Below, piece after piece: positions 16,518 to 24,670 of a DNA stretch of 64,000 bases. Under the pieces are notes generated by a model. The model made no database searches. It worked only from the letters and a program-made list of their open reading frames with translations, and was not told the origin of the DNA. The translations under genes were made by a program, and so were the position numbers. The DNA is from Prevotella sp. (GTDB lineage: Bacteria > Bacteroidota > Bacteroidia > Bacteroidales > Bacteroidaceae), in contig JAFWQE010000093.1 of assembly GCA_017509155.1 (NCBI GenBank), forward strand, positions 1 to 64,000, read 5' to 3'. The first letter of the stretch is position 1, and every line of letters starts with the position of its first letter.

Positions 16518-16932
16518 ACTCCCCTCCCATCTCACTACTCTTTATACACATTTGTATAGGCAATACAATTGGCAACGAATGCAACACTTTCAATGGTTAG
16601 CGGAGAAGACGGCCCGAAGGGCCAGCAGCAACTAGCCCAGGGCAGCGCCCTGGGTATCATGTTATCGCCAATGTACGCCCTACAGGGGCAAAAGCATTGT
16701 TTATCTTCATCTGGAAAACGCTTTTGCCCTTCTAGGGCGTTAGTAACACACGACCATAGTACCCAGGGCGTTGCCCTGGGCTGGTTGCTGCTGGCCTTCC
16801 AGGCCGATTATTTCAGATGTGTATAAAGAGTAGTCCCATCTCAGGGCAGGGGTGCAGGGGTGGGGTACAAATCTTTCGTGCACAAGGTTTACGCTCACCC
16901 CACCCCTACCCCTCCCCTGAGATGGGAGGGGA
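16518..16932. repeat. CCCCACCCCT/GAGATGGGAGGGG inverted repeat, interrupted by a miniature element
   Basis: The right arm (about 16891-16932: CTCACCCCACCCCTACCCCT, then CCCTGAGATGGGAGGGG) is mirrored on the left by GGGGTGGGGT-containing sequence (16835-16869). The left arm's continuation, CACTCCCCTCCCATCTC, sits at 16518-16533 on the far side of the 301-base insertion at 16534-16834. It is related to the repeat found in etfB and etfA. Confidence 0.75.
16534..16834. mobile_element. MITE-like element with 21-base terminal inverted repeats and 8-base target duplication
   Basis: Left end ACTACTCTTTATACACATTTG (16534-16554) is matched by the right end (16814-16834) with one mismatch. The 8-mer CCCATCTC occurs directly outside both ends (16526-16533 and 16835-16842), the signature of a transposition target duplication. 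The interior holds no transposase. It is a nested hairpin: GGCCAGCAGCAACTAGCCCA near 16618 faces TGGGCTGGTTGCTGCTGGCC near 16776, and TACGCCCTACAGGGGCAAAAGC-like sequence near 16674 faces GCTTTTGCCCTTCTAGGGCG near 16720. It must be moved in trans. The parent insertion sequence is not in the window. Confidence 0.88.
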
Positions 16933-16934
16933 TT

Positions 16935-17271
16935 GGCTGCGCACAGATGAAAACACGCATTTAGAACTGCATACAAATCTTCATTCCTCTCTGAATGTTG
17001 CGGAGGTGCCAACAGCTATATCGTAACCTTAATTTATTATTATAAGTTCGCGCGTTCCTTATTATATTATTAGTAATGTTCAGACTCCTTACTCCCAGAC
17101 TCCCAAACTCGTGCCCAAGCTCCCGGCAAGTCACAATCCCCCAAACAATCGTGTGCGAACACACCAAATGTTGCCATTGCCTCGATATGCATAAAAACAA
17201 AAGCAGACACCCTGAAAAGATGAAAATAAGTAAGAAAAATCACTTTTTATAAAAGATTTTATAATGAAAGT
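16935..17271. other. Gene-free sequence before the 1520-residue protein
   Basis: No convincing coding frame. It contains a weak AACTCCCAGACTCCC repeat arm at 17079-17112 and turns AT-rich from about 17210 towards the promoter. Confidence 0.6.
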
Positions 17272-17303
17272 TTTGGCTGTTTAAGAAAATTTCTATACTT
17301 TTG
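17272..17303 (+). promoter_or_regulatory. Promoter of the 1520-residue secreted protein
   Basis: TTTG at 17272-17275, a 20-base spacer and TACTTTTG at 17296-17303; the ATG lies about 80 bases further down an AT-rich leader. Confidence 0.8.
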
Positions 17304-17383
17304 CATTCGCAACTTGTAGTAACTATATAGCTGAAAATGATTCATTTTTATATTTTTACATTAATTTCTAAAACCTATTCAGT

Positions 17384-20300
17384 ATGAGTAAAAGATTCAA
17401 CTCATTGATGGCCATTGCCTTTGCTGCATTGCTGGCATGGCCAACTGGCGCTTCTGCACAGAAGAAGCTGCCCGTTGCTCTTCGCTCAAGCCGAGTGGCC
17501 AAACAAGACCCGAAGGCTGCCGAACAAGCTAACAAGAAGGTTGCCACGGTCAAGACCCTGGCTATGCCTCTCGTGAACAAGTCGGCAACAAAGGCCGTTG
17601 GTGCTCGAGTGAACAAAGGAAAGGCTCCTGTCTTTTTGAAAAAGCAGAGTGCCACTCCCGTTCCGTTTGCTCCTCAGTCGCCTAGACTGGCTCTCGGTGG
17701 AACCGATTTCCTGTCAGAACTGATCTACTATTCTGGCATGGGTGAAGAAGATCCCAACCAGTTCGTGAAGTTCAACACAGCGGACTTCTCTCAGAGCTCA
17801 ACCTTCGCTGAAAACACTGCCTGCTTCGCTAGCGGTGTTGGTCTCATCGACGGTGTGTTGTACGGTGCAAGCCTTGACACAAGCTATGCCAGCTTTGGCT
17901 TCATCTTCACAGACCTCTATCAGATTGATATTGAGACTGGTGAGGAACTCAGTTACGATTACACCAACGACGGTTCACTCGCTGCTGCCTGTGATGTAGC
18001 CGTTACGCCAGATGGTCTTACCTATGGCTTCTTCTACACTGCAGACGTTTCAGCTGTTGATTTCGCTCTGGTGGACTACTCAACCCGCACCCGCACCGTC
18101 ATCGCTCCCAATGTGGAGAAGTACGACTACGTGATCCTCGGTATCACAAAGGACGGAGCCATCTATGGTGTTGACACCAACATGGACCTCTACAAAATCG
18201 ACGCTGCTACAGGTGCTTACACAAAGGTTGGCGCTACTGGCGTGACTGGTATCACTAATGCTGAAGGTGGTTTTTACTATCAGACGGGTGAGATTGACCA
18301 GCGCACTGGTACGTTCTACTGGCAGTCTGTCGACCAGGCAGCTAATTGCGTTGTCTACGCAATTGACCTGGAGACTGGCGCCGCCACTAAGGCTTTCACC
18401 TATCCTGGCATCGCAGAGTATGTTGCATTGGTCAATGCTCCGTATGTAGAGCCCACAAAGGCTCCCAACAAGCCGACAGACTTCGTTGTTAGCTTCGACG
18501 GTCTGCACAGCTATCTGCACTTCCAGGCTCCCTCTACCACTGCAAGTGGCGAGGATCTGCCCGAGAAGCAGGCTCTCGGATATGTCGTAGAGAGCAATGG
18601 CGAGATTATTACTCGTGGTACCTGCACCGCTGGTGAGACCAAGTCAACTGTCATTGAGCTGCCCGATGGATTCCAGAACGTGACTGTCTATTGCGAGAAC
18701 GCATGGGGACAGAGCCGCAAGGCTGCCGCTTCTGTATGGGTAGGTCGCGACGTTCCCGTTGCAGTTGCTGAAGTGAAGCTCGTATATGATGAGGAGACCA
18801 AGATGGCCACCGTTACATGGGATGCCGTGAAGGATGGTGCCCACGAGGGTGACGTTCTCGATGTCGTATATGACGTATATCGCAATGGTGCTGAGAAGAC
18901 GCTCGTGGCTGAGAACATCAATGCCACCGAGTTCAGCGAGAAGCTCGAGGTTGAAAAACTGTCTGCTTACAGCTATGCTGTTGTAGCCAAGAACAAGGCT
19001 GGCGAGGCTCCTGAGGCCGTTTCTAATGTAATTGTGCTGGGTGACGCTCTCGAAGTGCCCTTCACAGTTGACTTTGCTAATGCCTCTGACATGGCTCTCT
19101 TCACGATCATCGATGCCAACGGCGACGAAACAACCTGGAAGTATGACGAGACCAACAAGATGGCTGTTTGCGGCTACAACACCGCTGCTGCTATGGACGA
19201 CTGGCTCATCGCTCCTCCTGTATATCTGGAGGCTGGCAAGGCTTACAACGTGATTGTTGGTGCAAAGATTAGAAACACTACCTATCCTGAGCGCATTGAG
19301 GTGAAGCTGGGTAACGGCACTGCTGTTGAAGACATGACCATTCCGGTTGTCGCTCCCACAGACCTGAACAATGCTGAAGAACCCGAAGAACTCGTTGGCG
19401 AGGGTATCTCTGTCGAGGAGTCTGGCACATACTATGTCGGTATCCATGGCATCAGCGACGCCAACATGTGGAACCTCTACGTAACAAGCGTTGCTGTTAA
19501 GGATGGTCCTACTGCAGGCTGTCCCGCTAGGATTGAAGACCTCGCTGTTGAGGGCGACAAGACTGGCGCACTCAAGGCTAACGTCACCTTCACTGCTCCT
19601 GCCAAGAGCATGGACGGCAGCGATCTGACTGCTAACCTCGAGAAGATCGAGCTCTATCGCGACAATGCAGTTATCAACACCTTCGAGGACATTGCTCCGG
19701 GTGCTGCTCTCAGCTATGTTGACGAGACTGACCTCGAAAACGGCTCGCACATTTATCAGGTGGTGGCTTACAACGCAGAGGGCAACGGCCCGAAGAGCGA
19801 AAAGGTCGTTGCATTCATCGGTGTGGATGCTCCTGCTGAGATTGCAGACTTCGCTTGCGAGGATAAGCTCACCTCTATTGCTATGTCTTGGACTCCGGTC
19901 GGCACAGTTGGTGCTAACGGTGGCGTTGTCAAACCTGAGGAGGTTGAGTATCAGATCTGGACGGTTGTCGAGAGCTTCTTCGGCCTCTCACTCGGCCAGC
20001 AGGTTGCTTCCGTGAAGGGTGCTGACGAGTACAACCTCGACTACAACACGCTCGAAGGCGAGCAGACTTATGCTTACTTCACTGTTGTTGCTGTCAACGA
20101 AGGCGGTGAGACCATCGGTAACCTGGATTACGTCCACGTAGGTGCTCCTTATCAGCTGCCTGTCATCGATCCAATCGGTCAGGATGGACTGCTTTACATG
20201 TTCCCGTGGGATGCCAGCGACTATGAGGCTATCTCTGCAGCATTGAACGAAAACGCTTCTAACGGTGACGGTGCTGCCATCGCAGCTACATCAACCGAGG

Positions 20301-21946
20301 CTGAGCAGATTGTCATGTTCGCTGTTGGTAAGGTAGACGTTTCTTCTGCTGTGAATCCTGTCATGACCGTTGACGTTAGCGGTATGGTTGGCGGCGCTGT
20401 GAAGCTGCTGGCTCAGCTGCCCGACGGTTCAGTATTTGAAGGCGAGGACATCGCTATCACCGAGACTGGCTACAAGACCTATTCGTTCGACCTGTCTCAG
20501 TTCACCAGCGAGACATTCGTCATTCCTTATGTTGTTGCTTCGTTCCCGGAGGCTGGCACTGTCTACTTCGACAACTTCCAGATCACCGACGTGCTTGAGT
20601 ACAACCTCGAGGTGGCTATGTCTGCTCCGAAGTCTGTAAGCGCAGGCCAGGAAGCTCCTATTACCATCAACGTGAAGAACATGGGCGAGAAGGAAGCTAA
20701 GGGCTATACCGTTAAGCTGACTGCTGACGATAAGGCCATCGAACTCGACCAGACCGACTTCCCGACAATCTTCTCGGGTGGCGAGGAAGAGTTCACTGCT
20801 ACTTTCGCTCCCACAATCTTCGACAAGGGTGGTGACGTAGTGCTGAAGGCTGAGGTGGTTTACGACCTCGACCTCAACGACAAGAACAATGTTGCAGAGT
20901 CTACAATCAAGGTGAACATGCCTTCGGTTGCTGGTCCTGAGAACGTAACGCTCAACGGCAATGAGGTCAGCTGGATTGCTCCTTCTAGCTCAGTTGCTGA
21001 AAAGACAGAGAGCTTCGAGGACTTCGACCTCTACTCTGTTGGTGGCGTTTCCTATGGCAATCCTGCAGGTAAGCTGAACGACTGGTCGGTTTACGATGAG
21101 GACGGTGCTATGTACACCTATGGCTTCAGCAATGGCAGCAGCCTTCTGCAGTACGAGAACGCTGGTATGGCCATGGCATGGCAGGTGTTCGACGGCTCTG
21201 AGTTCTTCACCGACGGCACACTGGCTCGCACTGGCAACCAGCTGCTCATGTCGGCCAATGCCGCTCAGATGGACGACAACACAGAGGGTGTACCCGACAC
21301 GAAGGACTGGCTCATCTCGCCTGTTCTGCCCGGTGTTGCACAGACTGTGAAGTTCTTCGTCCGTCAGGCTTCTACGACTGATGCATCTTCTGCAAGCTAC
21401 TACGGCCTCGAAGGCTACGAGCTCTACTACTCTACCACAGACGACAACATCTCGAGCTTCATCAAGGTTGCCGAAGGTCAAGTGGAGAGCGCTGAGTGGG
21501 CTGAGGTTACATTCGACATCCCCGAGGGTGCCAAGTACTTCGCAATCCGCCACGTAGCTCACGACGTCTTCATGCTCTATCTTGACGACGTAACCTACAC
21601 AAGCGGTGCTGGCGACATTGTTGGCTACAACATCTATGTCGATGGCGAGCAGGTTGGTTCGGTCGAAGGCACTGTGCTTTCGTTCATCATCAACGGCCTC
21701 TCTGGCGAGCATCAGGTAGCTGTGACCGCTGTTTACTCTAACGGCGTTGAGTCTCTGCCCGTATACGTCAGCTCTTCTGCTAAGGGTCTTAACGATGTTA
21801 CCGCCATCGAGGCTATCATGGCCGGTGGCCAGCCCGTTGACATCTACACCACCAATGGTGTACTTGTACGTCAGCAGGCTCGCAGCATCGAAGGTCTGAA
21901 GGCTGGTGTCTACGTTGTCAATGGCCTGAAGGTCATGGTCAAGTAA
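17384..21946 (+). CDS. Large secreted multidomain adhesin-like protein with T9SS-like tail
   Basis: 1520 residues. Signal peptide MSKRFNSLMAIAFAALLAWP then TGASAQ. Residues about 110-360 repeat short beta-propeller-like motifs (GVLYGASLDTSYASFGFIFT; ITKDGAIYGVDTNMDLYKID). FN3-like modules follow (about 365-560), then a choice-of-anchor-J/cleaved-adhesin-like jellyroll (about 565-710; DDWLIAPPVYLEAGKAYNV), more FN3 modules, a CARDB-like domain (about 1075-1190; NVKNMGEKEAKGYTV) and a second jellyroll (about 1215-1410; KDWLISPVLPGV). The sorting tail is VDIYTTNGVLVRQQ... GVYVVNGLKVMVK. It uses GCT and GGT more than neighbouring GCC-rich genes, consistent with high expression. It has its own promoter and terminator, and two C10 proteases lie downstream. 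Substrate or ligand unknown. Confidence 0.8.
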   Translation: MSKRFNSLMAIAFAALLAWPTGASAQKKLPVALRSSRVAKQDPKAAEQANKKVATVKTLAMPLVNKSATKAVGARVNKGKAPVFLKKQSATPVPFAPQSPRLALGGTDFLSELIYYSGMGEEDPNQFVKFNTADFSQSSTFAENTACFASGVGLIDGVLYGASLDTSYASFGFIFTDLYQIDIETGEELSYDYTNDGSLAAACDVAVTPDGLTYGFFYTADVSAVDFALVDYSTRTRTVIAPNVEKYDYVILGITKDGAIYGVDTNMDLYKIDAATGAYTKVGATGVTGITNAEGGFYYQTGEIDQRTGTFYWQSVDQAANCVVYAIDLETGAATKAFTYPGIAEYVALVNAPYVEPTKAPNKPTDFVVSFDGLHSYLHFQAPSTTASGEDLPEKQALGYVVESNGEIITRGTCTAGETKSTVIELPDGFQNVTVYCENAWGQSRKAAASVWVGRDVPVAVAEVKLVYDEETKMATVTWDAVKDGAHEGDVLDVVYDVYRNGAEKTLVAENINATEFSEKLEVEKLSAYSYAVVAKNKAGEAPEAVSNVIVLGDALEVPFTVDFANASDMALFTIIDANGDETTWKYDETNKMAVCGYNTAAAMDDWLIAPPVYLEAGKAYNVIVGAKIRNTTYPERIEVKLGNGTAVEDMTIPVVAPTDLNNAEEPEELVGEGISVEESGTYYVGIHGISDANMWNLYVTSVAVKDGPTAGCPARIEDLAVEGDKTGALKANVTFTAPAKSMDGSDLTANLEKIELYRDNAVINTFEDIAPGAALSYVDETDLENGSHIYQVVAYNAEGNGPKSEKVVAFIGVDAPAEIADFACEDKLTSIAMSWTPVGTVGANGGVVKPEEVEYQIWTVVESFFGLSLGQQVASVKGADEYNLDYNTLEGEQTYAYFTVVAVNEGGETIGNLDYVHVGAPYQLPVIDPIGQDGLLYMFPWDASDYEAISAALNENASNGDGAAIAATSTEAEQIVMFAVGKVDVSSAVNPVMTVDVSGMVGGAVKLLAQLPDGSVFEGEDIAITETGYKTYSFDLSQFTSETFVIPYVVASFPEAGTVYFDNFQITDVLEYNLEVAMSAPKSVSAGQEAPITINVKNMGEKEAKGYTVKLTADDKAIELDQTDFPTIFSGGEEEFTATFAPTIFDKGGDVVLKAEVVYDLDLNDKNNVAESTIKVNMPSVAGPENVTLNGNEVSWIAPSSSVAEKTESFEDFDLYSVGGVSYGNPAGKLNDWSVYDEDGAMYTYGFSNGSSLLQYENAGMAMAWQVFDGSEFFTDGTLARTGNQLLMSANAAQMDDNTEGVPDTKDWLISPVLPGVAQTVKFFVRQASTTDASSASYYGLEGYELYYSTTDDNISSFIKVAEGQVESAEWAEVTFDIPEGAKYFAIRHVAHDVFMLYLDDVTYTSGAGDIVGYNIYVDGEQVGSVEGTVLSFIINGLSGEHQVAVTAVYSNGVESLPVYVSSSAKGLNDVTAIEAIMAGGQPVDIYTTNGVLVRQQARSIEGLKAGVYVVNGLKVMVK

Positions 21947-21973
21947 GCTCAGATCACTTAATTAGAATTCCAT

Positions 21974-22018
21974 AAAAGAAACCGCCTCCCGTGTTTTGGA
22001 GGCGGTTTCTTTGTTTTA
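21974..22018 (+). terminator. Rho-independent terminator after the 1520-residue protein
   Basis: A 12-base stem GAAACCGCCTCC (21978-21989) pairs with GGAGGCGGTTTC (21998-22009) and is followed by a T-rich stretch. Confidence 0.9.
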
Positions 22019-22119
22019 TATATGGTATGAAAAATGTAACGTTTCTTACATTCGCGTACTTTTTTATGTGTTATGCAATATAAATCCGAAAAAAATACTC
22101 CTGTTTCGGAATAAATGAT

Positions 22120-22127
22120 TACCTTTG
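22120..22127 (+). promoter_or_regulatory. -7 box of the first C10 protease gene
   Basis: TACCTTTG fits TAnnTTTG and precedes the ATG at 22179 by about 50 bases. A -33 TTTG at the usual distance is not obvious. The box overlaps the upstream end of the open frame, ruling out a start there. Confidence 0.65.
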
Positions 22128-22178
22128 CACCCATTATTTGTTTTATTTGCATATTCATTTAATTTTCTTACGACTGAC

Positions 22179-24656
22179 ATGTTTCTCAAGAAGAACCTGA
22201 CATTGCTGCTTTTGGTCCTTTCGGTGAGCCTTGCCGTAACGGCTGCGCCCAGAGAAAGGAAAAACATGCAGACGGCTGCCGCTCAGCTGCTCAACCAGCG
22301 AACGGGTGGTGCCATGGCTCCCCAGCATCAGCAGCTCAAGGAGCTCAGAACGTCCAGTGCCTACATCATCTATGGCTATGAGCAGGGTGGATTTGCCGTG
22401 ATGAGCAACGACGACCTGTTGCCCGAGGTGCTGGGCTACAGCACCGTTGCCGTTCATTCAAGGCAGGGCGACAACCCTGGTTTTGAATGGTGGCTTCAGG
22501 CTATTGGCAAAGCAGCCGAATATGCCATTCAAAACAACATTCAGCTTACCACCACACTGCCCGATCCAGACAAGTACAGCTCGCTCGTCGATGCGATGGT
22601 TACCACGCGTTGGGGACAGACCGAGCCTTACAACAACCTGTGTCCCATGGGTACCAGCTCTGGTGAATTCGACTGGCAGAACTACGGCTCCAACGAAGGT
22701 CGCTGTGTAACCGGCTGCGTGGCAACTGCCATGGCGCAGGTGATGAACTACCACCAGTATCCTGTCACAGGCACCAATACCACCCACTCAGTAATGGTAA
22801 ATGGCCAGACTTGTGAGGTACATTACGGTCAGGAAAATTACGACTGGGCGCACATGCTCGACGAATATATTGGCGTTGACTACACCGAAGAAGAGGGCCG
22901 TGCCGTGGCGTTGCTGATGCTTCATTGTGGCGTCGCTGCCGACATGGAATACGCCACCGACGGTTCAGGAACCTATACTACCAACGCTGTGGATGGCCTT
23001 CACCTCAACTTCGGCTTCGGCGAAGAGGTGCAAATGAAGTCGCGTTTCGAGTTTTCAGATACCGACTGGATGGACATGGTTTACAACGAGCTCAACAGCG
23101 ATCGTCCAATCATCTACTGTGGAGTCGACATGAGCATCTTTGCCGGTCACGCTTTCGTGCTCGATGGATACGACGAAACCGGAAAGGTACATGTCAACTG
23201 GGGATGGGATGGAAGAGACGATGGCTTCTTCGATATCTCCCTTCTCAACCCGCCGGGTCTGCAGTTCTCGGCGCAGCAAGACATGATCATCGGCATCGAC
23301 GGCCCCAAGAAACCGCTCAAGCAGTACACTCTCGACCTGACAAAACCGGGACAGCTGAGCCAGCTGATACCAGAGGAAGACCGCCTGAACGTGGACTTTC
23401 TGAAGCTGTCGGGACCACTCAACAGCAGCGATCTCAAGGTGTTGCGCATGATGTCTGGGCGCAATGACAAGGGAAAGAGTACGCGCGGCCGTCTCTCCAC
23501 GCTCGATCTTGAAGATGCCTATTTCGTGAAAGACGCCGAGCCTTTCCTCGAACAGGATGACCGTTCGTTCTGCATCACGGCCGACAACGCGCTGCCCGAC
23601 TGGGCCTTCATGACCTGCCGCAGTCTGGTCAGCGTGAAGCTTCCCAAGAACATCTCGTATGTCGGAGAGGGCGTCTTTGGCCGTTGCTCCAAGCTCAGAG
23701 AGATGGAAATGGGCGACCTCACATCGTCGAACGTCGTCTGCGAGGACGGAGTCATCTACTCGAAGGACAAGAAGGAAATCATCTCCGTGCTGCCCTTCTG
23801 CCCTGGCGACATCGTCATCGAGTCCACCGTTGAGCGCATCCACGACTACGCCTTTGCAGGATGCGGCCACCTCCGCTCCATCAAGGTGCGCCACTTCACC
23901 CCCATTCCCCTCGACGAGAACGTGTTCCTGGAGTGCAGTCCCGTTTCTTTCATCCTTCCCGCAGGCAGCAAGAAGTCCTACGAAGAGGCCGATGGATGGA
24001 ACAAGATGATCACTCCCGACGTCTATACCATGACCTACGGGTCGTGTCTCACTGTCAGAAACTCCGCCCGCTATTACGGAGATGAGAACCCCACACTGCG
24101 CTACAACGTGCAGGGCGAAAAGATAAAAGGCCAGCCCATATTGACCTGCGAAGCCACGCAGACGTCACCTGTCGGACAGTATCCCATACACATTGAGCGT
24201 GGAACTGTTGAAGGCGACGACATCTTCTTTATCGACGGTACGCTCAAGATCGGCCGTGTTCCCCTCACCGTCAGCGTCGCCGACGCCAGCCGTCCGCGCT
24301 ATGAAGACGACCCCGAGTTCACCATCACCGCCATCACAGGCTTCGTGCTCAATGAGGACGAAAGCGTCATCAAGCAGATGCCCACGGTCTATACCAACGC
24401 CAAGAAGGACAGTCCCGAGGGCGAATATAAGTTCTTCCTGAAGGACGGAGAGGCCGACAACTACTTCTTTGAATACGATGGCAAGGCCGTGTTTACGGTA
24501 ACCGCACCGACGGCCATCAGCGAAATCATGGCCAGTGGAAAGCCTGTCGACATCTATACCGCCGACGGCATTCTGGTGCGCAAACAGGCACTTACAACCG
24601 ATGGTCTGACATCAGGCGTCTACCTGATAAACGGCCGAAAGGTAGTCATCCGATAA
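22179..24656 (+). CDS. Secreted C10-family (streptopain-like) cysteine protease with LRR and MBG modules
   Basis: 825 residues from ATG 22179. Signal peptide MFLKKNLTLLLLVLSVSLAVTA (20-odd residues). The C10 propeptide region (about 30-130) contains AYIIYGYEQGGFAVMSNDDL. The catalytic domain (about 140-365) has the nucleophile C180 in VTGCVATAMAQVMNYHQYP and the general base H324 in AGHAFVLDGYDETGKVHVNW; WGWDG follows as in SpeB and interpain. Then come BspA-type leucine-rich repeats (about 480-620), two MBG-like beta domains (about 625-780) and the sorting tail PVDIYTADGILVRK... GVYLINGRKVVIR. A close paralogue starts 14 bases downstream. Known relatives degrade host proteins; the target here is unknown. 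Confidence 0.9.
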   Translation: MFLKKNLTLLLLVLSVSLAVTAAPRERKNMQTAAAQLLNQRTGGAMAPQHQQLKELRTSSAYIIYGYEQGGFAVMSNDDLLPEVLGYSTVAVHSRQGDNPGFEWWLQAIGKAAEYAIQNNIQLTTTLPDPDKYSSLVDAMVTTRWGQTEPYNNLCPMGTSSGEFDWQNYGSNEGRCVTGCVATAMAQVMNYHQYPVTGTNTTHSVMVNGQTCEVHYGQENYDWAHMLDEYIGVDYTEEEGRAVALLMLHCGVAADMEYATDGSGTYTTNAVDGLHLNFGFGEEVQMKSRFEFSDTDWMDMVYNELNSDRPIIYCGVDMSIFAGHAFVLDGYDETGKVHVNWGWDGRDDGFFDISLLNPPGLQFSAQQDMIIGIDGPKKPLKQYTLDLTKPGQLSQLIPEEDRLNVDFLKLSGPLNSSDLKVLRMMSGRNDKGKSTRGRLSTLDLEDAYFVKDAEPFLEQDDRSFCITADNALPDWAFMTCRSLVSVKLPKNISYVGEGVFGRCSKLREMEMGDLTSSNVVCEDGVIYSKDKKEIISVLPFCPGDIVIESTVERIHDYAFAGCGHLRSIKVRHFTPIPLDENVFLECSPVSFILPAGSKKSYEEADGWNKMITPDVYTMTYGSCLTVRNSARYYGDENPTLRYNVQGEKIKGQPILTCEATQTSPVGQYPIHIERGTVEGDDIFFIDGTLKIGRVPLTVSVADASRPRYEDDPEFTITAITGFVLNEDESVIKQMPTVYTNAKKDSPEGEYKFFLKDGEADNYFFEYDGKAVFTVTAPTAISEIMASGKPVDIYTADGILVRKQALTTDGLTSGVYLINGRKVVIR

Positions 24657-24670
24657 TAACAACCTCATCA

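Noticed and set aside
16569..16826. Frames within the miniature element at 16534-16834
   Set aside because: They translate hairpin arms (AQGSALG and GLEGQQQ-like strings); no transposase features.
22125..22178. Upstream TTG start for the first C10 protease
   Set aside because: The TTG is part of the TACCTTTG promoter box, and the signal peptide begins at ATG 22179.
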